The notes below the pieces were generated by a model, which did not search any database, had not been told where the DNA came from, and saw only the letters and a program-made list of their open reading frames with translations. A DNA stretch of 19,752 nucleotides from W0P33-017 sp963640395 (GTDB lineage: Bacteria; Bacillota; Clostridia; Lachnospirales; Lachnospiraceae): assembly GCA_963640395.1 (NCBI GenBank), contig CAVHZH010000036.1:1-19752 (forward strand), given 5' to 3'. A program made the translations under genes and the position numbers. Of this stretch, positions 1 through 7,854 are shown piece by piece. How positions within the stretch are numbered: the first letter of the stretch is position 1; each line of letters starts with the position of its first letter.

Positions 1-7
1 GCATCCT

Positions 8-23
8 GCCCGGAGGGCTTTTT
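8..23 (+). terminator. possible plus-strand terminator of a convergent gene left of the window
   Basis: A short GC stem (GCCC, loop GGA, GGGC) is followed at once by TTTTTG on the plus strand. Only four base pairs are certain, and the rest of the gene would lie outside the window, so this is tentative. It would face the oleate hydratase terminator, as expected for convergent genes. Confidence 0.35.
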
Positions 24-64
24 GTGTAATGGGAAATTCATCGGAATTTCCTATTATATAAAAA
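19..64 (+). repeat. long inverted repeat between two facing terminators
   Basis: Positions 32-39 (GGAAATTC) and 44-51 (GAATTTCC) are perfect 8-bp arms around the loop ATCG. Pairing continues outward to 19-31 with 52-64, giving about 21 bp with three G-U pairs if the plus strand is transcribed. On the minus strand those three become A-C mismatches. The outermost five pairs join the T tracts of the two facing terminators. It could be a read-through barrier, a remnant of a small mobile repeat, or a by-product of the two T tracts. Confidence 0.5.
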
Positions 65-89
65 AATGGAAGGCTGTGCAGCCTCCCAT
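59..89 (-). terminator. Rho-independent terminator of the oleate hydratase gene
   Basis: Read on the minus strand, an 11-bp stem (ATGGGAGGCTG pairing with CAGCCTTCCAT, one G-U pair, two-base loop at 77-78) is followed by a run of seven T and then ATATAA. It lies 19 bases past the stop codon of the oleate hydratase gene. This is a textbook intrinsic terminator. Confidence 0.85.
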
Positions 90-107
90 TCTTCGTTTCC
101 CGAAAAA

Positions 108-2078
108 CTATTTCTCAAGCATATAATCCTTGATCACGTGATGATCCTTAAGCACCTTTTCTACCACCGTTCCCCTGACTGCCTTCAGCAGCGGCTTTTT
201 CAAAAGTCCCAGCGGTCCGGGCAGCTCGATCTCAAGCGGTGAACGGCCATCCATCAGCTTCACGCTGGCATCCAGCAGCTCGCGCACATCGTAGACACTG
301 CCCCATACCTCCGGCACGCCGCGGTTAACACCGAGCAGTCCATAAACTGCCTCCATCGCGGTACGCACCGAATACTCGGTCGTGAATACTGTATCTCTCG
401 GCGTATCTGCGAACTGTCCGAGGAATGCGAAATTGACGCATCCATCCGGGATCACATCCGGCCGGTCGCCCTTTGCCCTCGGCATGAAGAACGCGGTAAT
501 ATACGGCATCATCGTCGGCACGCAGACTGCGCTGTGCTCTGCCAGCTCCTCGATCTGGTCGGTCGGTACACCCAGATGGTACAGCCACTCCTCGGTGATC
601 TCCTTACCGGTACAATCTTTCATCGGCTTCTTGATATAATCGCCGGGTACATCGGTAAATAAACCGTAAACCCATACGCAGACCTTATCCTTGTCCTGAT
701 CCTTGAACTGACCCTGACGGTTGATCGTCCAGCTCATCAGCCAGCTCGAATCCTTGCAGCTCACGATACCTCCGGTAACGACTCTGCCGCTCCTTGGATC
801 TCTCTTGCAGATATTTGTAATATAAGGAAGGATCTTGTCATCAAGTGTCGTCACGGTCGCAGATTCCCAGTTTGTCTTGGCGATATCAGAGCAGAACTTC
901 TCGGGATGTCCGAACGAAGGATCCTGCTTTGCAATATTTTTCCACAGATTCCAGCAGCCGCTTGTGCGCACCTCTGCGTCCCCGTTCGGCGCATGGTTCT
1001 GGTCGCCGTAGATCGTTCCCTCCGTACAGCTTCCGTTTGTGACAAATACGAGGTCATTTTCCGTCAAGGTAATGCCTTCCTCGACACCCTTGACCTTGCA
1101 CTCGATCGTCGTTGCCACTTTTTTGCCATCGTGAATATCAAAGAGTACATTTGTGACCTCGGTATTGAACCGGAAGTCCACGCCTGCATCCTCCAGATAT
1201 TTCTTCATCGGCAGGATCAGTGATTCATACTGGTTGTATTTTGTAAATTTCAGGGCACTGAAATCAGGCAGACCACCGATATGATGGATGAAACGCTGGA
1301 AGTACAGCTTCATTTCGAGTGCGCTGTGCCAGTTTTCAAAAGCAAACATCGTTCTCCAATATAACCAGAACGTCGAATCGAATACTTCCTCGTCAAATAC
1401 ATCCTCGATCGTCTTATCATACAAATCCTCGTCCTTTGTAAAGAACAGCTTCATGATCTCCATGCAGCCCTTCTGACTCAGGCCAAACTTGCCGTCTGTA
1501 TGCGCATCCTTGCCACGGTTAACCGTCGCACGGCACAGGGAATAGTTCGGATCATGCTTATTCAGCCAGTAATACTCATCAAGCACTGATGCGCCCGGCT
1601 TTTCAAGGGACGGAATGCTGCGGAACAGATCCCACAGACACTCAAAATGGTTCTCCATCTCGCGTCCGCCACGCATCACATAGCCTCTCGCCGGATCGAA
1701 AATACCGTCACACGCACCACCCGCAACATCCATTGCCTCTAAAATATGGATGTGGTCTCCGGGCATCTGTCCATCCCTCACAAGAAAACATGCTGCTGCC
1801 ATAGCTGCGAGTCCGCTGCCGACCAGATATGCATGCTTCTCATCAACGCCCTCCGGCTTCTCCGGCCGGGCAAATGCCTCGTAGTTTCCGTTTGTATAAT
1901 AAATACCCTTGCTGTTTTTCTCGTTCTTTCCACGCTCGGTATTGCGATAATCCGGATCTATATGTGCCTTAGTCACCCGCTTTTCCTTATGACTTTTCCT
2001 TGACAGTGCAGTAGCTCCGACACCTGCCGCAGCAGCGATCGCTGCCGCACCTAATGCTGCATAACTTTTTTTTGCCAT
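108..2078 (-). CDS. ohyA: oleate hydratase (FAD-dependent fatty acid double-bond hydratase, MCRA family)
   Basis: This 656-residue protein matches the oleate hydratase (myosin-cross-reactive antigen) family along its length. The family adds water to the cis-9 double bond of oleic and related unsaturated fatty acids to give 10-hydroxy fatty acids, a detoxification step in gut bacteria. Visible features are a dinucleotide-binding turn GSGLAA (about 87-92), the family motif RGGREMEN (137-144), whose Glu140 should be the catalytic acid, a substrate-channel segment FTKYNQYES (278-286), and a C-terminal FAD-contact stretch FTTEYSVRTAM (565-575). The first ~30 residues are an unusual Ala/Gly-rich hydrophobic run (6-24) followed by a basic patch, with no lipobox. 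This suggests membrane association of an enzyme usually described as peripheral or soluble. The start is supported by AAAGGCGG eight bases upstream. It appears to be a single-gene unit, with a terminator on each side. Confidence 0.95.
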   Translation of the reverse strand: MAKKSYAALGAAAIAAAAGVGATALSRKSHKEKRVTKAHIDPDYRNTERGKNEKNSKGIYYTNGNYEAFARPEKPEGVDEKHAYLVGSGLAAMAAACFLVRDGQMPGDHIHILEAMDVAGGACDGIFDPARGYVMRGGREMENHFECLWDLFRSIPSLEKPGASVLDEYYWLNKHDPNYSLCRATVNRGKDAHTDGKFGLSQKGCMEIMKLFFTKDEDLYDKTIEDVFDEEVFDSTFWLYWRTMFAFENWHSALEMKLYFQRFIHHIGGLPDFSALKFTKYNQYESLILPMKKYLEDAGVDFRFNTEVTNVLFDIHDGKKVATTIECKVKGVEEGITLTENDLVFVTNGSCTEGTIYGDQNHAPNGDAEVRTSGCWNLWKNIAKQDPSFGHPEKFCSDIAKTNWESATVTTLDDKILPYITNICKRDPRSGRVVTGGIVSCKDSSWLMSWTINRQGQFKDQDKDKVCVWVYGLFTDVPGDYIKKPMKDCTGKEITEEWLYHLGVPTDQIEELAEHSAVCVPTMMPYITAFFMPRAKGDRPDVIPDGCVNFAFLGQFADTPRDTVFTTEYSVRTAMEAVYGLLGVNRGVPEVWGSVYDVRELLDASVKLMDGRSPLEIELPGPLGLLKKPLLKAVRGTVVEKVLKDHHVIKDYMLEK

Positions 2079-2148
2079 ATCAATAACCGCCTTTCTTCAT
2101 CCAACTGATCTTGTTACCTATGGTATATGATTCCCTGTTTGCGAGTAT

Positions 2149-2177
2149 ATGTTACATGGAATCACTGGTTTTCTCAA
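2149..2177 (-). promoter_or_regulatory. weak candidate promoter for oleate hydratase
   Basis: On the minus strand TTGAGA (2172-2177) is followed 17 bases later by TAACAT (2149-2154). A better -10 by itself, TATACT (2144-2149), sits too far from this -35. A promoter is expected here because the upstream SNF2/SWIM unit ends in a terminator at 2181-2219, but the exact hexamers are uncertain. I see nothing else of note in the 206-base gap 2079-2284 apart from this and the terminator. Confidence 0.3.
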
Positions 2178-2180
2178 TAT

Positions 2181-2219
2181 ACAAAAATGAGCAGATGATA
2201 GGATTGCTATTCATCTGCC
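2181..2219 (-). terminator. terminator of the SNF2-SWIM unit
   Basis: On the minus strand GGGCAGATGAATAG pairs with CTATCATCTGCTC around a five-base loop. The stem is about 13 bp with one bulged base and one G-U pair. It is followed by ATTTTTGT. It lies about 65 bases downstream of the SWIM gene stop and separates that unit from oleate hydratase. Confidence 0.7.
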
Positions 2220-2284
2220 CCGATTTGTATAGGTCACATATTCATTTTGGCGATATTATTTACTGCCTGAAAGCTCCGGTCTGT

Positions 2285-3016
2285 CTACAGCACACCAAAC
2301 AGCCGGGCGAGATCCACTTGGTCATCCATCACACGTTTGCTCGGCTTCTGCGCATTTTCCAGCATTTTCTCTACTCTGTTTTCAAGTGCCACATCAATAA
2401 ATTTATTCATATCAATTCCGCGCAGTGTAAAAAACAAAGCCGGTTCCTGATCCAGCCTTGCCCCGACACCATACAGGGCTGCCGCCACATGCTTGCACAT
2501 CAGCGCCCAGTCCGGGCAACTGCAGTTGAAGCTGATCTCACTCGGGCTTGGAAACAGCCCATGCTCCCCGGTAAACAGCTCCTTCATGCTGACCGGGAAA
2601 TTTCCTGACAGCAATTCTTCCATATTCTCTATCCGGTCACTGCACTGGTCAACGATCTCCTGACAATGCGCCTGATTCAACGGACTGATTCTGATCTCAA
2701 CCCTATAGGGTGTTTTTCTCCGCCCTTGGACACGCGCCTCGATTTTTCCTGTCTTTATCTGGAGATCTACCACCGTCCCAGTCCGTACATAACGTTTTCC
2801 GCGATCCAGTCTGGACGCATAATCTGCATATTTTTCCAGATTTTCGCACCATGCATTTCCCCACCATGTTCTCGTAATCGCCCTGCCGGTAATGACAACG
2901 GGATGCATCTCTTTCCCTTTTTTGCGCTGTTTCTGCAGGCTGTCCGTGGCATTTTGTTTCAGCATATCTGTGCTTGGCTGACTGAATACCTGCTCATCAT
3001 CCCAATATTTTTTCAT
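2285..3016 (-). CDS. SWIM zinc-finger protein, partner of the adjacent SNF2 helicase
   Basis: This 243-residue protein carries a clear SWIM zinc-finger signature: Cys165-x-Cys167, six residues, then Cys174-x-His176 (CSCPDWALMCKH). SWIM domains are thought to bind DNA or proteins. The N-terminal third is basic, with a WWGNAW motif at 51-56 that recurs in bacterial SWIM proteins encoded beside SNF2 helicases. The gene begins 23 bases after the SNF2 stop, with GAGG eight bases before the ATG, so the two are almost certainly co-transcribed and probably work together. The pairing resembles Bacillus YwqA/YwqB. The biological role is not established; DNA repair or nucleoid remodelling is only a guess. 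A terminator follows. Confidence 0.88.
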   Translation of the reverse strand: MKKYWDDEQVFSQPSTDMLKQNATDSLQKQRKKGKEMHPVVITGRAITRTWWGNAWCENLEKYADYASRLDRGKRYVRTGTVVDLQIKTGKIEARVQGRRKTPYRVEIRISPLNQAHCQEIVDQCSDRIENMEELLSGNFPVSMKELFTGEHGLFPSPSEISFNCSCPDWALMCKHVAAALYGVGARLDQEPALFFTLRGIDMNKFIDVALENRVEKMLENAQKPSKRVMDDQVDLARLFGVL

Positions 3017-3039
3017 AAAACCATCCTCTGTCCCGACAC

Positions 3040-5601
3040 CTAATCATCCAGACGCAGCAGCGAAAACAATTCCTCGTTTCCGAGATCTGTAATCCACTTT
3101 TCCCCGCCCGAACCGATCACGTTTTCTGCAAGCTCTTTTTTTGAATTGATCACCAGATCGATTTTTTCTTCTATGGTTCCCTTGCTGACCAGCTTATGCA
3201 CCATGACATCCTTTGTCTGCCCGATGCGGAATGCCCGGTCTGTCGCCTGATTCTCCACTGCCGGATTCCACCATCGGTCAAAATGAATGACATGGTTTGC
3301 CTTCGTCAGATTCAATCCGATACCGGCAGCCTTCACAGACAGCACGATAAACGGCACATATCGTTCTCCCTGAAATTTTTCAACGATCTCTGCCCTGCGC
3401 TTTACCGGAGTTCCTCCGTGAATCACATATCCCTTTGAGTGAAAAATATCTGTGAGATAATCAGCCAGATACTCCGTAATCTCTTTAAACTGTGTAAAAA
3501 CGATCACACGCTCACGCTTTTCATAGATTGTTTCACACAATTCCCTCAGCAATGCAAACTTTCCACTTTCGGATGCGGTATAATCTGTTTGTCCAAGATA
3601 CTGATCCGGATGATTACAGATCTGCTTTAGTTTTATAATTGTTCCAAGTACAATACCTCTCCGCTCAAGTCCCTCTGCTTCCAGCACACGTTGCTCCATA
3701 TCAGCCACTGCCTTGCGATACAGCACCGTCTGCTTTTTTGACATGGATGCATAATCCAACAGCTCGACCTTTTCCGGAAGATCTGAAATAATGCGTTTAT
3801 CGGTCTTTAATCTCCGCAGCATAAACGGACTGATCATCGACTTTAGTTTTGCATATTTTTCCGGATGCTTTTCCAGACCCTTGCAAAACTCATGAAATTC
3901 GCCGGATGATCCGAGCAGTCCGTGATTCAGAAAATCAAACAATGACCACAGATTCGTGAGATCGTTCTCAATCGGTGTTCCGGTCATTGCGATCCGCATC
4001 CTGCCCTTCATCTTTTTAATTTCTCTCGTCTGCTTTGTCGTCGGATTTTTGATCGCCTGTGCTTCGTCGAGAATCAGACAATCCCATTCCTTTTCTTTCA
4101 ATGCCTCCAATCTGGCAGCCATTCCATACGTTGTAATCGTAAGAAACGGCAGATCTTTCTCAGCTTTTTCTGACAGCTTTGCGGATGTGGTTCCATGCAG
4201 CACACAGCATTCCATCTCCGGTGCAAACTTTTCTTTTTCCCGCTGCCAGTTTCCGATCAGCGAAGCTGGTACAATCAGTAAAATTTTAGCATTCTTATTT
4301 GATTTGCGCAGCCTTTCCAGATATGCCAGAACCTGAACTGTTTTTCCAAGTCCCATATCGTCTGCCAGACATGCGCCAAATCCCAGACGATCCATATAAT
4401 TCAGCCAACTGTAACCGCTTTTCTGATAGGGTCGTAGTGTGGCACGCAGACTTTTCGGAACTGCTGTGCTGCGCATTCTTCCCGGCTCCCTCAGATCGTG
4501 GAGCATCTGCGACAGCCATGTCCCATTGGATACCACCACACCCACATCCGGGAGTATTTTATCATTTCCCATCTCCAACTGGATCGCATCCCTGAACGAA
4601 AGCGCCTCCGGTATGTGTTCGATCTCCTCCAGCAGCTTTTTTAGCTTTGCATGGTTTACCTCAACCCATTTCCCTTTGAGGAAAGCCAGCCCCTCTGTCT
4701 GTTTTAAAAGCTGCGCAATCTCCTGCTGTGTGAGTCTGACGCCATCTACCTCCAGCGACGGCTGCAGTGACAGTAATGCATCAAAGCCAAGCATGGACGG
4801 CTGTTCTTCTCCCAATTTCACATTGACCGACAGCATGGAATTTCTTTTGCGCCACCAGTTTGGTATTCTGCACAAAATGCCTGTCTGTTCGATCTTCTCA
4901 ATATCCTTCAGAAATGAATATGCATCCTCCGCTGTGAATTTCAACGGATGGAACATCTCGCCGCTCTCCATCAGCCCTGAAATCAGCGGAGATACCTCTG
5001 CCGCCCGGTTCAGGCTCGACAGGAGCACCAGCAGCTTATCCCTGTCATCCTTGTACTCGGTCAGCGCGTACTGGAGCGGCATATGCCGCACACTGCCATC
5101 CGCCTGACCCGAAGCATAGGTCGCCAGAAATGCAAACGGAACATCATCCTCTTTATTCTCAACAAGGTGAAGAAAAATCCGCTCCGGGACATGCAGATTC
5201 TGGTTCTTTTCTGCAAGATACATCGCCACCGTTCCCTGATAGTCGCTGATCTGCTGCCGGAAAATCTGCTCCATGCGCATGAACATTTCCCTGATCCACG
5301 CTTCATTTATGAATTCTGTGCCAATCGCGTAAGGTGTCGCCTGCAAAAGCCTGTCCACACATTCCGGTGAGGGCACTACCTTTATTTTATCCCTGACAAG
5401 CTCCAGCTCCGAAAGCTGTGTCAGCTCTTTAAAAAACGCATCCGATACCAGATACAAAAAATACCCGGACACCGAAAGCTTTGATGGATGTTCCGTCCGC
5501 GTCATATCATACAACAGTGCCGCTATATCCACATCCTCATTTTGTTCTCCATTTCCCTCCGGATAAAATCCGCGTTTTGTAAATATGTATTGCCTTTGCA
5601 T
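3040..5601 (-). CDS. SNF2-family DEAD/DEAH-box ATPase (DNA translocase/helicase)
   Basis: This 853-residue protein has the complete SNF2 motor in its C-terminal half: Walker A DDMGLGKT (414-421), Walker B DEAQ (512-515), motif III TGTP (540-543), a second RecA-like lobe with the motif V region AAGIGLNL (758-765), and motif VI DRAFRIGQ (788-795). The first ~380 residues match the accessory N-terminal region of bacterial SNF2 proteins that lie next to SWIM genes; no zinc finger is visible there. Such enzymes use ATP to move along double-stranded DNA and displace bound proteins. The protein acts in the cytoplasm. A candidate promoter at 5655-5683 gives a leader of about 47 bases. The Shine-Dalgarno (GAGG) is about 12 bases from the ATG, rather far, so translation may be modest. 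The gene looks intact. Confidence 0.93.
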   Translation of the reverse strand: MQRQYIFTKRGFYPEGNGEQNEDVDIAALLYDMTRTEHPSKLSVSGYFLYLVSDAFFKELTQLSELELVRDKIKVVPSPECVDRLLQATPYAIGTEFINEAWIREMFMRMEQIFRQQISDYQGTVAMYLAEKNQNLHVPERIFLHLVENKEDDVPFAFLATYASGQADGSVRHMPLQYALTEYKDDRDKLLVLLSSLNRAAEVSPLISGLMESGEMFHPLKFTAEDAYSFLKDIEKIEQTGILCRIPNWWRKRNSMLSVNVKLGEEQPSMLGFDALLSLQPSLEVDGVRLTQQEIAQLLKQTEGLAFLKGKWVEVNHAKLKKLLEEIEHIPEALSFRDAIQLEMGNDKILPDVGVVVSNGTWLSQMLHDLREPGRMRSTAVPKSLRATLRPYQKSGYSWLNYMDRLGFGACLADDMGLGKTVQVLAYLERLRKSNKNAKILLIVPASLIGNWQREKEKFAPEMECCVLHGTTSAKLSEKAEKDLPFLTITTYGMAARLEALKEKEWDCLILDEAQAIKNPTTKQTREIKKMKGRMRIAMTGTPIENDLTNLWSLFDFLNHGLLGSSGEFHEFCKGLEKHPEKYAKLKSMISPFMLRRLKTDKRIISDLPEKVELLDYASMSKKQTVLYRKAVADMEQRVLEAEGLERRGIVLGTIIKLKQICNHPDQYLGQTDYTASESGKFALLRELCETIYEKRERVIVFTQFKEITEYLADYLTDIFHSKGYVIHGGTPVKRRAEIVEKFQGERYVPFIVLSVKAAGIGLNLTKANHVIHFDRWWNPAVENQATDRAFRIGQTKDVMVHKLVSKGTIEEKIDLVINSKKELAENVIGSGGEKWITDLGNEELFSLLRLDD

Positions 5602-5654
5602 ATCTGATAGCTGCCTCTATCTGTTCCTTCTAATGCATCCCTTTGCACGTTGCG

Positions 5655-5683
5655 TATATACCATAGCATACCTGTCTTGTAAA
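5655..5683 (-). promoter_or_regulatory. candidate promoter of the SNF2-SWIM unit
   Basis: On the minus strand TTTACA (5678-5683) is followed after exactly 17 bases by TATATA (5655-5660), a reasonable sigma-A-type promoter. It lies in the 127-base gap between the last prepilin gene and the SNF2 gene. This gap shows no convincing terminator for the pilin block; only a weak AAAAAG/CTTTTT stem overlaps the stop at about 5720-5737, so some read-through from the pilin genes is possible. Confidence 0.5.
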
Positions 5684-5728
5684 TACAATATTTTAATCGC
5701 ATTTCCGCCCTGACCTCGAAAAAGCGCT

Positions 5729-7369
5729 TTACTTTTTATACTGTTTGCCGCCTATAAGGACGGAAACCGGCTCCACGGTTTCGTCACCATCCCCACCCTT
5801 CAGATTTACTTTCAACTTCATCGAATCCGAAACATTCGGTTTCATTCTATGTCCATAAACGCGTACTGTTTTGCCATCTACCTCCACAAAAGCTCCCTCT
5901 GTCTCATCAAGTTCCGCTGATTCCACTTCTTCATCGTAGGTAAATTCCATATATACTTTTACTGCCTGCTCCTTTGCCCTTATGGTACAATTTATAATGG
6001 AATCATATCCTTTTTCGTGTGAAAAATCCATCCTTGTAACTTCACTATTTGTCGGTGTTGCATATGGTGTAGATTCACTGGTAATATATTTTGACCCATC
6101 CAACGCGCTCAAATCATCTAACGAACTCCCTAACCGGTAATATATTTTAATTTCGTCTTCTTCATAAAAACCATACTTCTTGTCTCTTTCTATTCTAATT
6201 GCATTCCCTTTTTTCTCGACCTTATAGAGCGAACCATGATCGTCCGGCAGACGTGCACTCTTTAGCTTTATATTATCCGGGAAAGTAATGATCCACGTAT
6301 CCGCACCCTGTTCATCCATGGAAGGTGCAATATGTAATGTAAATTGATATAGATGAAGCCATAGATCTAGATCCCATATTTTTTCATTACTGCCAGACAC
6401 CACATAGGTATCTTTCGACGTCTCCGTATCTTCCTCCTTTGTATCCTCCTTCTCCTGCTTTTTCGCAACGGTCGTGCCGCCATACGGTACGGCGTTCTGG
6501 ATATTGACGACATACTCCTGCGAATAGCGAAGGTCGCCGTCTTTGTACAGCGACAGCGTGTAGTTGACATAATTCACGTAGGTGCGCTGCGGCGAGTCCT
6601 CTGTTCCGCTGCCTGCCGTATAAAATGCATCCTTTTTGATGGTGAAGTTGGTCCGTAGCTCAAAGCCCTCATAAAACTGCTCCACATACGGATATTGAAT
6701 CGCATAGGCGACGTTGTGCTCGCCGTCTGTGATGGCTACACCGGATGCTACACTGTACTTATTCTCTGCTGAATTGTAGGTGATCGTTGTCGTGCGTTCA
6801 TTTTTCTCGCTATCCGCCGCATAGTAGCGCGTGATGATCGCGCCGGGGCTGATCTGATACGCTGCCTGCAATTTCGTTTTGCGCATCGTATAGCCGGTAA
6901 ATCCTTTCGTATCCATCTGTGCAACGATACCGTCCATATATGCAAACTCAATGCCCGCACCGGTGACATTCTGATCCGTATGGACTGCCTGCGTGCTGTC
7001 CGCATCCGAAGTGATGGAGATCTGCCGTCCATCTTCATCCAACAGCATCAGATAACCGATTCCGTTGCCTGTTTTGACACCGAGCGGATCACCGTCCCCC
7101 TCGACACCGGCAATGCCTTCCAGTGCATTCCTGATCTCATTGCTCACGGTATTACAGATCGTTTTTTCATGGTTGATCTGCTGCAGCTGCATATAAATTT
7201 TTGTGATACCCGGCAGGCACATGACAACCGCAGTCACAAAAATGGCAAGCAACGCAAAGGTCACCAGCAGCTCCACCAACGTGTAACCCTTCTGCCCGAT
7301 CGTATGAACCCGACGGTTATTTTTTCTGTGTATCACTGATCTTCTCATCATTCTATCATCCCATTGCAT
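5729..7369 (-). CDS. prepilin-like protein, GspJ/PilW type, with an added C-terminal module
   Basis: The 546-residue product has a class III prepilin signal: a basic leader, cleavage expected after Gly28, then YTLVELLVTF with Glu at mature position 5, and a hydrophobic helix (about 29-52). Such proteins are inserted in the membrane, cut by a prepilin peptidase and built into a type IV pilus or pseudopilus. Size and position after the GspI-like gene suggest a GspJ/PilW-type minor pilin. A charged linker of Lys/Glu/Thr (about 304-324) separates the pilin part from a second beta-rich domain (about 325-546) that I do not recognise; a carbohydrate-binding role is only a guess. The DNA for that second part is visibly richer in A+T than the first. 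The ATG at 7367-7369 has a poorly spaced AAAGG; Met7, with GGGA seven bases upstream, is an equally good start. The gap to the previous gene is 26 bases. Confidence 0.85.
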   Translation of the reverse strand: MQWDDRMMRRSVIHRKNNRRVHTIGQKGYTLVELLVTFALLAIFVTAVVMCLPGITKIYMQLQQINHEKTICNTVSNEIRNALEGIAGVEGDGDPLGVKTGNGIGYLMLLDEDGRQISITSDADSTQAVHTDQNVTGAGIEFAYMDGIVAQMDTKGFTGYTMRKTKLQAAYQISPGAIITRYYAADSEKNERTTTITYNSAENKYSVASGVAITDGEHNVAYAIQYPYVEQFYEGFELRTNFTIKKDAFYTAGSGTEDSPQRTYVNYVNYTLSLYKDGDLRYSQEYVVNIQNAVPYGGTTVAKKQEKEDTKEEDTETSKDTYVVSGSNEKIWDLDLWLHLYQFTLHIAPSMDEQGADTWIITFPDNIKLKSARLPDDHGSLYKVEKKGNAIRIERDKKYGFYEEDEIKIYYRLGSSLDDLSALDGSKYITSESTPYATPTNSEVTRMDFSHEKGYDSIINCTIRAKEQAVKVYMEFTYDEEVESAELDETEGAFVEVDGKTVRVYGHRMKPNVSDSMKLKVNLKGGDGDETVEPVSVLIGGKQYKK

Positions 7370-7395
7370 CTGTCGGCAGACCTTTCCACAGCATT

Positions 7396-7854
7396 CTATT
7401 TATCAAGGTAAATGTGATACGTGCTGCTGACTGTAGTACCCGCTTCTGACGAATCAGACTCCGACGTATCAGTTTCTGCTGACACAGTCCAGTCCGCTGT
7501 CTGCACATCCACAGTAAATGTCTTATCGTTTCCGGTAAATGTCAACTGTGTGTCTTGTTTGTTGCTGAGCGCCTGATCGGAAATGTTCTTTTTCCAGCAC
7601 TGCTTCGCTTCATCATAGACCGGCTGCAGCCCGCGGTATGCCGCCTCTGCGAGCTGTGTCATTCGCTGCTGGCTCTCCGCAGTCTTTATCTGGACACGCG
7701 TTGCCAGCATCGACACTGTTGTAATCATGGCAATCGCCAGCAAGACAAGCACAAACGCGACCATGACCTCTACGATCGTTAGTCCCTGCTCATTGCTGCA
7801 GCTATCTTGTACTGATTTTTTGAAATTTGAGGTTTTTTCCTTTATACTCATCAT
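7396..7854 (-). CDS. prepilin-like protein, GspI/PilV type
   Basis: This small protein (152 aa) has a classic class III prepilin start: a basic leader, Gly24 as cleavage site, then LTIVEVMVAF with Glu at mature position 5, and a hydrophobic helix to about residue 47. The size and the VEVMVAF signature suit a GspI/PilV-like minor pilin. The rest is a short globular part rich in Thr, Ser and Asp. Two ATG codons stand side by side; GGAGAGGG (7857-7864) is better spaced for the second (7849-7851), so the true start may be one codon in. The first 53 bases overlap the end of the preceding gene in another frame, which points to translational coupling. The exact family assignment rests on signature and gene order only. 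Confidence 0.85.
   Translation of the reverse strand: MMSIKEKTSNFKKSVQDSCSNEQGLTIVEVMVAFVLVLLAIAMITTVSMLATRVQIKTAESQQRMTQLAEAAYRGLQPVYDEAKQCWKKNISDQALSNKQDTQLTFTGNDKTFTVDVQTADWTVSAETDTSESDSSEAGTTVSSTYHIYLDK

Noticed and set aside
2111..2608. 165-codon plus-strand frame crossing the SWIM gene end and its terminator
   Set aside because: It runs through the intergenic terminator and the SWIM coding region and shows no recognisable domain.
4439..5107. 222-codon plus-strand frame opposite the SNF2 gene
   Set aside because: Ser-rich shadow of a well supported helicase gene.
2285..5601. Anti-phage defence system based on the SNF2 protein
   Set aside because: SNF2 motors occur in DISARM and other defence loci, but no methylase, nuclease or other defence gene is present; the SWIM pairing is better explained as a housekeeping unit.
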